From Rickettsiales bacterium (GTDB lineage: Bacteria > Pseudomonadota > Alphaproteobacteria > Rickettsiales > UBA1997): a stretch of DNA of 9,447 nt. Below, in pieces: positions 1-7,274 of this stretch. The stretch is taken from contig SHWK01000031.1 in the NCBI GenBank assembly GCA_009693885.1, positions 1 to 9,447 of the forward strand, given 5' to 3'. A program made the position numbers and the translations under genes. The number at the start of each line of letters is the position of its first letter. Position 1 is the stretch's first letter. The notes under the pieces were generated by a model. That model was not told the DNA's origin. It worked only from the letters and a program-made list of their open reading frames with translations, and did not search any database.

Positions 1-494
1 TGATATTCTTCCGCTGGATAAAATTTTTCTGCTTTTGCCACTAAAGTAGTGATTTTGCTTTTAAAAACTCCAGATTTCTCCGCCTCTGCAATCACTGATT
101 CGGCGATCTTTTTTTGTTCATCATCGAGATAAAAAATCTCTGAGCGATATTGTGTTCCCGCATCATTTTGTTGGCGATTTAGCGTGGTGGGATCGTGGAT
201 TGTAAAAAAGAATTTGAGGATTTTTTCATAGCTAATTTTTTGTGGATCAAAAACAATTTCAATTGCTTCGGCGTGCCCTGTTAAGCCGGTTGTGATTAGT
301 TTATAAGATGGATTTGCAACATTGCCTCCAGTATAGCCAACATTGGTTTTAATAACCCCCGGAACCTTGCTGAATAATTCTTCCATGCCCCAAAAGCAGC
401 CGCCTGCAAGGATGGCGGCTTCTTGCTTGGATTTGTTGGCGAGAGCTGTGTTTTCAAGCATAATTAAGCTAAATAATAGAGTTAAAAATCTCAT
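1..494 (-). CDS. msrA: Peptide-methionine (S)-S-oxide reductase MsrA, secreted form, C-terminus cut by window edge
   Basis: Partial gene: the reverse-strand ATG is at 494-492, 164 whole codons follow, and the frame is open to base 1. MsrA reduces methionine-S-sulfoxide in proteins. The family active site GCFWG is at residues 32-36 with catalytic Cys33. Further family signatures are GYTGG (53-57), the GLTGHAEA stretch (70-77) and HDPTTLNRQQNDAGTQYRS (100-118). The last visible residues, FYPAEEY, match the stretch before the usual C-terminal His-Gln region, so perhaps 15-50 residues are missing. The N-terminus (MR, then FLTLLFSLIML, then ALA at 17-19) looks like a Sec signal peptide with a signal peptidase I site, so export to the periplasm is inferred. 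It lies 38 bp downstream of lipB on the same strand and is probably cotranscribed with it. A fused MsrB domain beyond the edge cannot be excluded. Confidence 0.95.
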   Translation of the reverse strand, partial: MRFLTLLFSLIMLENTALANKSKQEAAILAGGCFWGMEELFSKVPGVIKTNVGYTGGNVANPSYKLITTGLTGHAEAIEIVFDPQKISYEKILKFFFTIHDPTTLNRQQNDAGTQYRSEIFYLDDEQKKIAESVIAEAEKSGVFKSKITTLVAKAEKFYPAEEY

Positions 495-532
495 AATTTT
501 TATTGAAAACTTTTTTGATAATGTTTTTTATC

Positions 533-1171
533 TCAAATTTTTGCAGTAAAACTTTTTTTGATAATGGCGTTGATGTTTTTATTTTCAAGTTTTTGCAGTT
601 TTTCAAGTGACGTAACTCCAAACTCTTTTATGCCACAAGGAACAATAATATCAAACGCTGCCAGATCAGGATTGATATTGATTGCGATACCATGATAGCT
701 GACCCATTTTTTGATTTTAATACCGATGGCGGCGATTTTTTCTTCTCTGCTTTTATTTTCAACCCAAATGCCGACGCGACCTTTTTTTATTTCACCCCTA
801 ACACCAAATTCTGCTAAAAATCCGATCACCCAATTCTCAAGAAACTCTACAAAGCGAGCAATATCAGGCGCTCCTGGTGCGAAGATTTTTTTTAGATCTA
901 GCATAACATAGATAATTTTCATCCCAGGGCCGTGATAGGTGTGCTTGCCGCCGCGATTGGTTTTATAAATTGGGATGTTAGTTTTTTGCAGCACATCTTC
1001 ATCGCGAGCACTAACGCCAGCGGTGTAAAGTGGCGGATGCTCAACGATCCAGATTAGTTGATTTGCCTCGCCAGCAATTATTTGAGCGACGCGCTTTTCC
1101 ATAAAGGATACGGCGTCGTTAAAATTTACTGGATTGATTTCTTCTAGCCACTCAATATTGTCTAGATTCAT
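533..1171 (-). CDS. lipB: Octanoyl-[acyl-carrier-protein]:protein N-octanoyltransferase LipB
   Basis: A complete 212-residue protein of normal family length. LipB moves octanoate from ACP to the lipoyl domains of pyruvate and 2-oxoglutarate dehydrogenases and the glycine cleavage H protein, and LipA then inserts sulfur. The sequence has the signature RGGKHTYHGPG (73-83), EHPPLYTAG (44-52), the EKIAAIG segment with Lys145, and VPCGI with Cys179. The Lys-Cys spacing of 34 equals that of the known catalytic pair (Lys135/Cys169 in E. coli), which supports the assignment. One oddity is Met84 right after HGPG, where Gln is usual. The start at 1171 gives a normal N-terminus, and no Shine-Dalgarno sequence is visible. 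The gene is divergent from ruvA, leaving only 28 bp for both upstream regions, and is followed by msrA. The enzyme is cytoplasmic. Confidence 0.96.
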   Translation of the reverse strand: MNLDNIEWLEEINPVNFNDAVSFMEKRVAQIIAGEANQLIWIVEHPPLYTAGVSARDEDVLQKTNIPIYKTNRGGKHTYHGPGMKIIYVMLDLKKIFAPGAPDIARFVEFLENWVIGFLAEFGVRGEIKKGRVGIWVENKSREEKIAAIGIKIKKWVSYHGIAININPDLAAFDIIVPCGIKEFGVTSLEKLQKLENKNINAIIKKSFTAKI

Positions 1172-1199
1172 TGGTTTTGGTCGAATTAATTTAATAAAT

Positions 1200-1829
1200 A
1201 TGATAGGTAAGCTTCGTGGTTTTATAGATTCTTTGCAAGAAGATAAATGTATAATTGATGTTGCGGGCGTTGGCTATGTGGTGTTTTTATCGCAAAAAAC
1301 CGCAGAGTTTTTGAAGCAATTTCCGCGTGAAAAAGAGATTTCTCTAATCATCGAAACCCTTGTCAAAGAAGACGCCATCGAGCTTTATGGTTTTGCGCGT
1401 GAGATTGAAAAAATCTGGTTTAGCGAATTAACAAAAGTGCAGGGTGTTGGCGCTAAGGTTGGGCTTAAAATTCTCAGTTTTTTTGTGGTGGAAGATTTGG
1501 CGAAAGCGTTGGTTTCTGGTGATATAAAATCGTTCTCAAAGGTTTCTGGTATTGGGCCGAAGCTGGCTCAACGGATTGTAACTGAGCTGCGTGATAGCCC
1601 AAAAAAATTGGGGATTGATATTGGATTTATGCCTATATCAGGCAATGCAGAAATGATGATGCCACAAAATGTAACGGCGCAAGATGCGCTTTCTGCCCTA
1701 GAGAATCTTGGCTATAAGAAGGCCGATGCTTTGCAGGTGATTTCATTGCTAACTAAAAAGAATGCTGAGATTACGCTGGAAAACCTTATCACTGGGGCTT
1801 TGCGTGAACTAACTAAGAATAAATTTTAG
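1200..1829 (+). CDS. ruvA: Holliday junction branch migration complex subunit RuvA
   Basis: RuvA binds four-way DNA junctions as a tetramer and loads the RuvB motor for branch migration. The frame is open from 1134, but the family N-terminus MIGKLRG begins at the ATG at 1200, giving 209 residues, close to the usual length of about 200. The upstream 22 codons overlap lipB and are not part of the family. Visible parts are the N-terminal OB fold (1-65) with the acidic pin Glu57/Asp58 in KEDAIELYGF, two helix-hairpin-helix motifs (VQGVGAKVG at 80-88 and VSGIGPKLA at 115-123), a linker (about 138-158) and the C-terminal three-helix RuvB-binding domain (about 159-206). No ruvB or ruvC is adjacent, although ruvB usually follows ruvA. 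The 3' end converges on a membrane-protein gene 9 bp away. No Shine-Dalgarno sequence is seen. Confidence 0.96.
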   Translation: MIGKLRGFIDSLQEDKCIIDVAGVGYVVFLSQKTAEFLKQFPREKEISLIIETLVKEDAIELYGFAREIEKIWFSELTKVQGVGAKVGLKILSFFVVEDLAKALVSGDIKSFSKVSGIGPKLAQRIVTELRDSPKKLGIDIGFMPISGNAEMMMPQNVTAQDALSALENLGYKKADALQVISLLTKKNAEITLENLITGALRELTKNKF

Positions 1830-1838
1830 GCAGAAGAA

Positions 1839-2639
1839 CTAATGCTTCGCGCGATAAAACTTATACAACAAATAATTGGCAATAAAGACAAATTGTTGCG
1901 GAATATAAGTAACGATTGAATTCAGAGTTTCTTTTTTAAATATATCTTGATCAAACAAGCTGCTATCGGTTAACAAAAACGCGATGAGTATAAATGGCAA
2001 TAAGATGATAAAAGATGCCACCACTGCACCAAGAATAATCACAATATTTTTTAGCAACAATGAAATAACATGTTTTTTGCTATATTTAAAACTAAGCTTT
2101 ATTGATTTTAGGTAGTATTTTTCTTCCAAAATTAAAACATAATTTACGAACCATAGGCGTATTGTAAAAAATATACAAAATATTGCCGTTATGATTGCAA
2201 ATAAGCAGGTGATGACCTTTGTGGTAAATTCAATTTCGGGCGCTTGCAACGTTTTAAATGCAATAAATGGCATAGCAAAAACTAGCGATACGCAAACAGT
2301 GATTAGGATGTAAGTTAAAAATAATGGTATGGTTTTTTTAAGGATGGTGACGGTTGATCTAATCAATCCTTGTCCGCTATCAATTGATTTTACGATGATA
2401 AAATTTAAGACATAATAAATATAGAAAGTCATTATACTTAAGACAACGACAAGGCCTTTTGCTGCATCGCCATCAAGGGTTTCGATGATTGTAAGATTGA
2501 GAGCAAAAGAAATAAAGGCAACCGCAAAACATATTGCGAGTAATAAAAAAATCTTCGCCAGATTTTTTATAAAAAGGGTTTTGGTATTTTTTAATAGCTT
2601 TATTATGCCGATTTCGTGTACGCTTGATTGATTGCTCAT
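1839..2639 (-). CDS. Six-helix integral membrane protein of unknown function
   Basis: A 266-residue protein I cannot name. It has about six hydrophobic segments near residues 26-50, 62-83, 104-128, 142-171, 191-223 and 243-261, a short soluble N-terminus and a basic C-terminus (FYRAKH). After the fourth segment the sequence reads RLWFVNYVLILEE, then LKSIKLSFKYSKKH (177-190). This Arg / Glu-Glu / Ser / Lys layout recalls multi-helix proteins of the glycerophosphodiester-phosphodiesterase membrane-domain or DUF975/YciC type, where a cytoplasmic amphipathic loop follows a helix. That resemblance is from memory and is only a lead. No catalytic motif is visible. Isoleucine- and lysine-rich composition matches the neighbours. 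It is convergent with ruvA and lies 74 bp downstream of rmuC on the same strand. A TATAAT box ends one base before the start codon. Confidence 0.85.
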   Translation of the reverse strand: MSNQSSVHEIGIIKLLKNTKTLFIKNLAKIFLLLAICFAVAFISFALNLTIIETLDGDAAKGLVVVLSIMTFYIYYVLNFIIVKSIDSGQGLIRSTVTILKKTIPLFLTYILITVCVSLVFAMPFIAFKTLQAPEIEFTTKVITCLFAIITAIFCIFFTIRLWFVNYVLILEEKYYLKSIKLSFKYSKKHVISLLLKNIVIILGAVVASFIILLPFILIAFLLTDSSLFDQDIFKKETLNSIVTYIPQQFVFIANYLLYKFYRAKH

Positions 2640-2640
2640 G

Positions 2641-2669
2641 ATTATAGAAGTTAATTGTTTTTTTGATAA
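2641..2669 (-). promoter_or_regulatory. Possible sigma-70 promoter before the membrane-protein gene
   Basis: On the minus strand, TTATCA (2669-2664), a 17-bp spacer and a perfect TATAAT (2646-2641) form a good-looking promoter. The start codon at 2639 follows after a single base, so a normal +1 would fall at about 2636-2633, just inside the gene. Either transcription begins unusually close to the box and gives a leaderless message, or the match is chance in AT-rich DNA. No later ATG, GTG or TTG start is available near the N-terminus. Confidence 0.25.
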
Positions 2670-2713
2670 TTAAGTTCTGGTGATAATTTTCAAGGTTTTT
2701 TTGTGAATAGTGG

Positions 2714-4126
2714 TCATTGTGTATCGTATTCTGTTAAATCTTCGTCAACATCATAGCTTTCTAACAAACGAATCTCACTACTTTTTTTGCTAGAAATTCC
2801 GAGATCGCCAATATTTTTAACCGCAGGAATAATCTTGCTGTTAAATCTTTTTGACATTTCATTATAGGCCTTCAAGCCTTTCTTTAAGCTGTTTCCCACT
2901 TCTTTTGATTCTTTTGTAACGAAGAAAATATTATCCAATAATTTTGCAACTTCATGTTTTAATTCGATGATATTTTCTTGCTGTTTGATGCGATCAATCA
3001 AGAATTTGGCATTGTTGAGTAAGTGAATCAAAGAAATTGGCGTCGCCAAATGAATTCCGCTTTCCATGGTTTTTTGGAAAAAATGTTCATCGATTTCGCT
3101 GACAGTTTCAAGCATTTGCTCGGTTTGCAAAAACATCACATTCATTACTTTGTAATCGGAGAAATTATTGAGACGCATTTCTTCGTTAAAAAATTTAGCG
3201 TAATCGCGCTTTTTTAATCCTTCAACATGGCGACGCATACTTTCTTTTAACTTGGCTAGAATGGCTTTTTCGCTGGTTAAATCACCATTTTGACGGGCGG
3301 CAAATAAATCGAGAAAATGTGACGAAGACTTGCTATCGATGATTAAAATATAATTATTTGGCAAAAATAGAATAGCGTCGGGGCGCTTGGTTTCTAGCTC
3401 GTTAGCATTGGCAAAATGTGATTGCAAAATGTAATCACCGACAGCATCAAGGGCGGCGCGCTCTTTAAGGCCAGAAGCTTTAAGGATATTTTCTAGTGTG
3501 ATTTCAGCAGAGCGCCCAGCATGCCCCGGAGTAAGTAGAGCACTTCTTGTGTCATTAACCAAAGTAGAGGATTTTTTAACTTCTTCATCCAAATTCTGCA
3601 CCTTTGTCATCACGCTTTCAAAATTTTTGAAGAGATTTTCGGTAGTTTTTGTGATATTCTCTTGCTGTGTAGCTGTAAGCTGCGCATGCTGCTCATGATT
3701 TTTTTTGATCATTTCTTCAGAAAGTTGCAACAAGATTGTTTCTTTGCTTTTTTGCCATTCTGATTTTTCTTTTTCTAACTGTTGTAGATTTTGCGCCAAT
3801 AGTTCTTTTTGCTTCTCAAATGAAAGAATTTTATGATTCAAAACATCAGCCTGCGCAAGATTCTTTGTCTTTTCAGCATAGAGCCCGTTGATCTCACCCT
3901 GAGCATGTTCATATCGCCCTTTAAAATTACGTAAGTCATTATTATCTTCTTCCAGTGTTTTGAGTTTATGATTCTGGGCGCTTAAATCATGGCTCAAATT
4001 TTTAATTCTTTCATCTAAAACCAAATTTTGTGATTTAGTCTTTTGTAGCTCTATAGTGCTTTTTCTCAGTTGTAAGTAGAAGAAAAAGTATGGTAAGATA
4101 AGAATCGCAGATATAACAAAGATCAT
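2714..4126 (-). CDS. rmuC: DNA recombination protein RmuC homolog
   Basis: A 470-residue protein with RmuC architecture. It has one N-terminal membrane anchor (about 2-19, IFVISAILILPYFFFYLQ), a long coiled coil (about 22-195, rich in Glu, Lys, Gln and Leu) and the RmuC catalytic-like domain (about 200-435). That domain shows ITLENILKASGL (209-220), then RPDAILFL (248-255) and IIDSK (262-266). The Asp250 ... Asp264-x-Lys266 pattern fits the PD-(D/E)xK nuclease fold proposed for the family. RmuC limits recombination at inverted repeats in E. coli, and the precise biochemical activity is uncertain. The C-terminus is an acidic tail (about 459-468). The gene lies upstream of the membrane-protein gene on the same strand and is divergent from lon. 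The start at 4126 puts the hydrophobic anchor at the very N-terminus, as expected. No Shine-Dalgarno sequence is visible. Confidence 0.93.
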   Translation of the reverse strand: MIFVISAILILPYFFFYLQLRKSTIELQKTKSQNLVLDERIKNLSHDLSAQNHKLKTLEEDNNDLRNFKGRYEHAQGEINGLYAEKTKNLAQADVLNHKILSFEKQKELLAQNLQQLEKEKSEWQKSKETILLQLSEEMIKKNHEQHAQLTATQQENITKTTENLFKNFESVMTKVQNLDEEVKKSSTLVNDTRSALLTPGHAGRSAEITLENILKASGLKERAALDAVGDYILQSHFANANELETKRPDAILFLPNNYILIIDSKSSSHFLDLFAARQNGDLTSEKAILAKLKESMRRHVEGLKKRDYAKFFNEEMRLNNFSDYKVMNVMFLQTEQMLETVSEIDEHFFQKTMESGIHLATPISLIHLLNNAKFLIDRIKQQENIIELKHEVAKLLDNIFFVTKESKEVGNSLKKGLKAYNEMSKRFNSKIIPAVKNIGDLGISSKKSSEIRLLESYDVDEDLTEYDTQ

Positions 4127-4156
4127 AATTTCAGCTGTTATTTAATTTGTTTTTGA

Positions 4157-4186
4157 TAAACATTAAACTCAATAGTAATTTACAAT
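4157..4186 (+). promoter_or_regulatory. Candidate promoter for lon in the rmuC-lon divergent gap
   Basis: TAAACA (4157-4162, 4 of 6 to TTGACA), an 18-bp spacer and TACAAT (4181-4186, 5 of 6 to TATAAT) precede the lon ATG at 4194. The predicted start of transcription falls at or within a couple of bases of the ATG, which would give a leaderless message and fit the absence of a Shine-Dalgarno sequence. I saw no clear heat-shock (CTTG...) type promoter. In such AT-rich DNA this match is weak. The 67-bp gap must also hold the rmuC promoter. Confidence 0.25.
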
Positions 4187-4193
4187 TTATAAA

Positions 4194-6668
4194 ATGACCG
4201 ATCAACAAAATAAACCAGAAAATGGCAGCGCCCTACAGCCACAAGTGTTTTACACATTACCATTGAGAGATGTGGTGGTTTTTCCTCACATGACAACAAC
4301 AATTTTAGTGGGTCGTGAAAAATCAGTGAAGGGCGTTGAAGAGGCTAAGCGCAGCAAGATACCAATTTTTGCCGTAACGCAAACTAATCCCGATCACGAT
4401 GCTTTTGATCAAAAAAACATTCATAATGTTGGCGTTTTGTGTAGTATTATAGAATCTACACGCATGGCTGACGGCACTTTGAAGGTTATTATCCAAGGAT
4501 TAATGAGGGCAAAAGTTCTTAAAATTATTGCCTCTGCTGATGCATTTATTTGTGCGGTTGATCTGGTTCCTGATCTAAATATTGTCGTTGAAAACAAAGA
4601 AATACTCAGTCTTATCAAGGGTTGCATTGAAAGCTTTTCTAAATTAGCAGAGTTCAATAAAAAAATTACTGCAGAGGTTCTGTCTTCACTATTAAAGGTG
4701 AAATCGCCTTATGATGTGGTGAATTTAATCGCTACTTATTTGAGCAGCACAGTAGAATTCAAGCAAAAAGTGCTTGCTGAAAATAACTTACAGAAAAAAT
4801 TATACACAGTTCTTGAGTTAATCAAAACCGATATCGAGATCGCTCGAACAGAGGCTAAAATTAGCAAATCGATCCAAGAAAAAGTCACTAAAGCGCAAAA
4901 AGATTTTTATCTTAATGAGCAAATGAAGCAGATCAAAAAAGAGCTTGGACAAGATGAGGAAAATGAAGTTGTGGAGCTAAAAGAGAAGGTCTCAAAGTTA
5001 AAATTGCCTAAAGAAGTTGCAGAAAAATGCAAGAATGAAATTAAAAAGCTGGAGAAGATGAACCCTTACGCCTCAGAGTCTGGCGTTATTCGCAATTATC
5101 TTGATTGGATTATTACTTTGCCGTGGAGCGAGCAAAGCAAGCCGAATAATAGTTTTAAAAAAGCTGAAGAAACTCTCAATAAAAATCACTATGGTTTGAA
5201 AAAAATCAAAGAGCGTATTTTAGAATTTATCGCGGTGCAGATGAAAACCAAAGATCTCAAGGGTCCGATCCTTTGTTTCGTGGGTGCTCCTGGGGTAGGA
5301 AAAACTTCTTTTGCCCATTCGATTGCTGAGGCGTTAAATCGCAAATATACCAAAGTTTCGCTTGGTGGCGTGCGTGATGAATCTGAAATTCGTGGCCATC
5401 GCCGCACCTATATTGGTGCTATGCCGGGGCGAATTTTGCAATCGATGCGTAAGGCAAAAACGACCAATCCATTAATGTTGCTGGATGAAATCGATAAAAT
5501 GTCTTATGATTTGCGCGGCGATCCTTCATCGGCACTGCTTGAGGTGCTTGATCCAGAGCAAAATATTAATTTTTCTGATCATTATTTAGAGGTGGATTAT
5601 GATCTATCAAAAGTGATGTTCATTGCTACGGCCAACAATGTTGCAGGCATTCCAATTCCTTTGCGTGATCGTATGGAAATCATCAAACTTTCGGGTTACA
5701 CCGAAGATGAAAAAATGCATATTGCCAAAGAGCATTTAATTGCGAAGCAGCGCAAAGAAACTGGCCTCAATAAAGATGAGTTTAAGATTGATGATGCCTC
5801 TATTCTAAAGCTTATACGCTGTTATACTTTTGAGGCAGGAGTGCGAAACTTAAATCGCGAAATTGCTAAATTAGCGCGCAAAGCCACCAAAGAAATCGTG
5901 ATGAAAAAGATGAAATCGGTGCATATTAAAGTGGATAATCTAAATAAATATTTAGGGCCAGAAAAGTTCCATTATGGCATGGTGCACAAGTCTGATACTG
6001 TAGGGGTGGCGACTGGTCTTGCTTATACAGAATATGGTGGTGATTTATTGGATATTGAGGTGTTGCAATTTGAGGGTGCGGGCAAAATTCAAATCACTGG
6101 AAAATTGGGCGATGTAATGAAAGAGTCAGCGCAGGCGGCCCTTAGCTATGTTCGTTCGATTGCAAAAGAGCTCAAAGTTGATCCAAAAAAATTCACCAAA
6201 TATGATTTTCATATTCATGTGCCTGATGGCGCAACGCCGAAGGATGGGCCTTCAGCAGGGGTAGCGCTTTGTGTTTCGCTTGCTTCGGTGATTAGTGGAA
6301 TGGCGGTGCGTAAGGATGTGGCCATGACAGGAGAAATCAGTTTATCGGGTGCGGTCCGCGAAATTGGCGGCCTGAAAGAGAAATTGCTGGCAGCTTTGCG
6401 TGGCGGTATCAAAACGGTACTAATCCCGCAGCGCAACAAAAAAGATCTCGAAGAAATGCCAAAAGAAGTTCTAGAAAAGCTCATAATTAAGCCAATTGAG
6501 CATGTTAGAGATGCCCTAGAGGAGTGTTTAATCGATCCGAAGGCAAATAGTGGTCAAAATAAATTAGTCACAAAAAAAGTAGCTAACAAAATGATTCCAG
6601 TGAAAATAGTGCAAAAATCTGCCATTAAAAAGCTGATTAAAAAAGTGGTTGCAAAAAAAACCAAATAA
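4194..6668 (+). CDS. lon: ATP-dependent serine protease Lon (La), with lysine-rich C-terminal tail
   Basis: LonA-type cytoplasmic protease of 824 residues that unfolds and degrades damaged proteins and short-lived regulators, including many antitoxins. Domains in order: N-terminal substrate-binding LON domain (about 18-210), helical linker (about 215-310), AAA+ module with Walker A GAPGVGKT (364-371) and Walker B LMLLDEID (427-434), and the C-terminal Ser-Lys protease (about 600-780). The catalytic Ser687 is in PKDGPSAG (682-689). Lys730 is in GGLKEK, 43 residues later, the same spacing as in E. coli Lon (Ser679/Lys722). The domains end near 780. A tail of about 40 residues follows, very rich in Lys (KKLIKKVVAKKTK at the end), which E. 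coli Lon (784 residues) lacks. The stop lies 21 bp before the zeta-like gene, so this is probably the first gene of a four-gene operon. No Shine-Dalgarno sequence precedes the ATG. Confidence 0.98.
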   Translation: MTDQQNKPENGSALQPQVFYTLPLRDVVVFPHMTTTILVGREKSVKGVEEAKRSKIPIFAVTQTNPDHDAFDQKNIHNVGVLCSIIESTRMADGTLKVIIQGLMRAKVLKIIASADAFICAVDLVPDLNIVVENKEILSLIKGCIESFSKLAEFNKKITAEVLSSLLKVKSPYDVVNLIATYLSSTVEFKQKVLAENNLQKKLYTVLELIKTDIEIARTEAKISKSIQEKVTKAQKDFYLNEQMKQIKKELGQDEENEVVELKEKVSKLKLPKEVAEKCKNEIKKLEKMNPYASESGVIRNYLDWIITLPWSEQSKPNNSFKKAEETLNKNHYGLKKIKERILEFIAVQMKTKDLKGPILCFVGAPGVGKTSFAHSIAEALNRKYTKVSLGGVRDESEIRGHRRTYIGAMPGRILQSMRKAKTTNPLMLLDEIDKMSYDLRGDPSSALLEVLDPEQNINFSDHYLEVDYDLSKVMFIATANNVAGIPIPLRDRMEIIKLSGYTEDEKMHIAKEHLIAKQRKETGLNKDEFKIDDASILKLIRCYTFEAGVRNLNREIAKLARKATKEIVMKKMKSVHIKVDNLNKYLGPEKFHYGMVHKSDTVGVATGLAYTEYGGDLLDIEVLQFEGAGKIQITGKLGDVMKESAQAALSYVRSIAKELKVDPKKFTKYDFHIHVPDGATPKDGPSAGVALCVSLASVISGMAVRKDVAMTGEISLSGAVREIGGLKEKLLAALRGGIKTVLIPQRNKKDLEEMPKEVLEKLIIKPIEHVRDALEECLIDPKANSGQNKLVTKKVANKMIPVKIVQKSAIKKLIKKVVAKKTK

Positions 6669-6690
6669 AATGGCTAAAAAGAAAAAATAA
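6653..6690 (+). other. A8 homopolymer and alternative lysine-rich reading of the lon 3' end
   Basis: An A8 run (6653-6660) lies four codons before the lon stop. In the +1 frame an ATG at 6670 opens a six-codon reading frame, MAKKKK, whose TAA (6688-6690) overlaps the next gene's ATG as TAATG. If one A of the run is lost, by slippage, frameshift or sequencing error, lon reads through into this frame and ends VVAKKPNKMAKKKK. The tail stays lysine-rich and stops exactly where the zeta-like gene begins. The geometry is read directly from the sequence. Whether the cell uses it is unknown, and the six-codon frame may simply be spacer. Confidence 0.4.
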
Positions 6691-7274
6691 TGCCAGTAAA
6701 AAAACAGGTATACATCATTGGAGGCGCTAATGGCGCTGGCAAAACCACTTCAGCAAAATACCTTCTGACCAAGTTTTTAGATATTGTTGAATTTGTAAAT
6801 GCTGATGAAATCGCTCGTGGTATTTCGCCTTATAACCCACGCTCCGTTGATCTTAGTGCTTCAAGAATCATGATTAAGCGTATTGCCGATTTAGTGCGCC
6901 AAGGCAAAAATTTTGCCTTTGAGACCACTTTATCGGGCAAAAACTACCTAAAACTGCTTAAAAAGTTGCAAAAAGAGAATTATCAAGTGAATTTAATTTT
7001 CCTTTATTTAGATAGTCCAAAAGAGGCCAAGCAGCGTGTCGCCTACCGCGTTAAGACCGGGGGACACTTTATCGCCGACGAGGATATTGAGCGCCGATAT
7101 TATCGAGGTATTAAGAATTTAGATGAATATTTAGAATTAGCCGACTATGCTATCGTGATTGACGCCGCGAGTGTTGAGCGGAAAATCATTCTTAAAAAAG
7201 ATAAAAAACGGATCAGAATTTTGGTCTCACCTATTTGGGAAAAGATTTTATCAATTGCAAATTCGAAATCATGA
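6690..7274 (+). CDS. Zeta-toxin-like P-loop ATPase/kinase (COG4185-type)
   Basis: A 194-residue P-loop protein. Walker A is GANGAGKT (12-19) in the hallmark beginning IIGGANGAGKTT. Next come FVNADEIARGISPYNP (35-50), with Asp39 at the place of the catalytic or substrate-binding Asp of zeta kinases, FAFETTLSG (75-83), LIFLYLDSP (102-110) and a basic lid, RVAYRVKTGGHFI (116-128) plus IERRYYRG (133-140). This order matches the predicted-ATPase group COG4185 in the zeta toxin clan. Zeta and PezT toxins phosphorylate UDP-N-acetylglucosamine, but the substrate of COG4185 proteins is not established. At 194 residues it is shorter than PezT (about 250) and lacks an attached antitoxin domain. It starts 21 bp after lon and shares an ATGA overlap with the next gene, so the two are probably translated together. 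Toxin activity is inference; a housekeeping kinase role is possible. Confidence 0.85.
   Translation: MPVKKQVYIIGGANGAGKTTSAKYLLTKFLDIVEFVNADEIARGISPYNPRSVDLSASRIMIKRIADLVRQGKNFAFETTLSGKNYLKLLKKLQKENYQVNLIFLYLDSPKEAKQRVAYRVKTGGHFIADEDIERRYYRGIKNLDEYLELADYAIVIDAASVERKIILKKDKKRIRILVSPIWEKILSIANSKS

Noticed and set aside
343..549. Plus-strand frame of 68 codons opposite msrA.
   Set aside because: The minus-strand reading has the unmistakable MsrA motifs, and the plus-strand frame has none.
1134..1199. Upstream extension of ruvA by 22 codons from an ATG at 1134.
   Set aside because: It overlaps lipB and precedes the universal RuvA N-terminus MIG(K/R)LRG, so the ATG at 1200 is the real start.
511..2670. 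TTTTTTGATAAT occurs three times, at 511-522, 554-565 and 2659-2670, with a similar TTTTTGATAA before lon.
   Set aside because: One copy lies inside the lipB coding end, spacing is irregular, and T-rich words like this are expected in AT-rich DNA. There is no flanking conservation to support a regulatory repeat.
2651..2673. Inverted repeat TTAATT / AATTAA around a T-rich loop between rmuC and the membrane-protein gene, a possible terminator.
   Set aside because: The stem is only six A/T pairs with an 11-base loop and would be too weak to stop transcription.
7235..7270. Upstream extension of the 132-residue gene by 12 codons from an ATG at 7235.
   Set aside because: It would overlap the zeta-like gene by 40 bp. 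The ATGA overlap at 7271 is the more usual coupling geometry.
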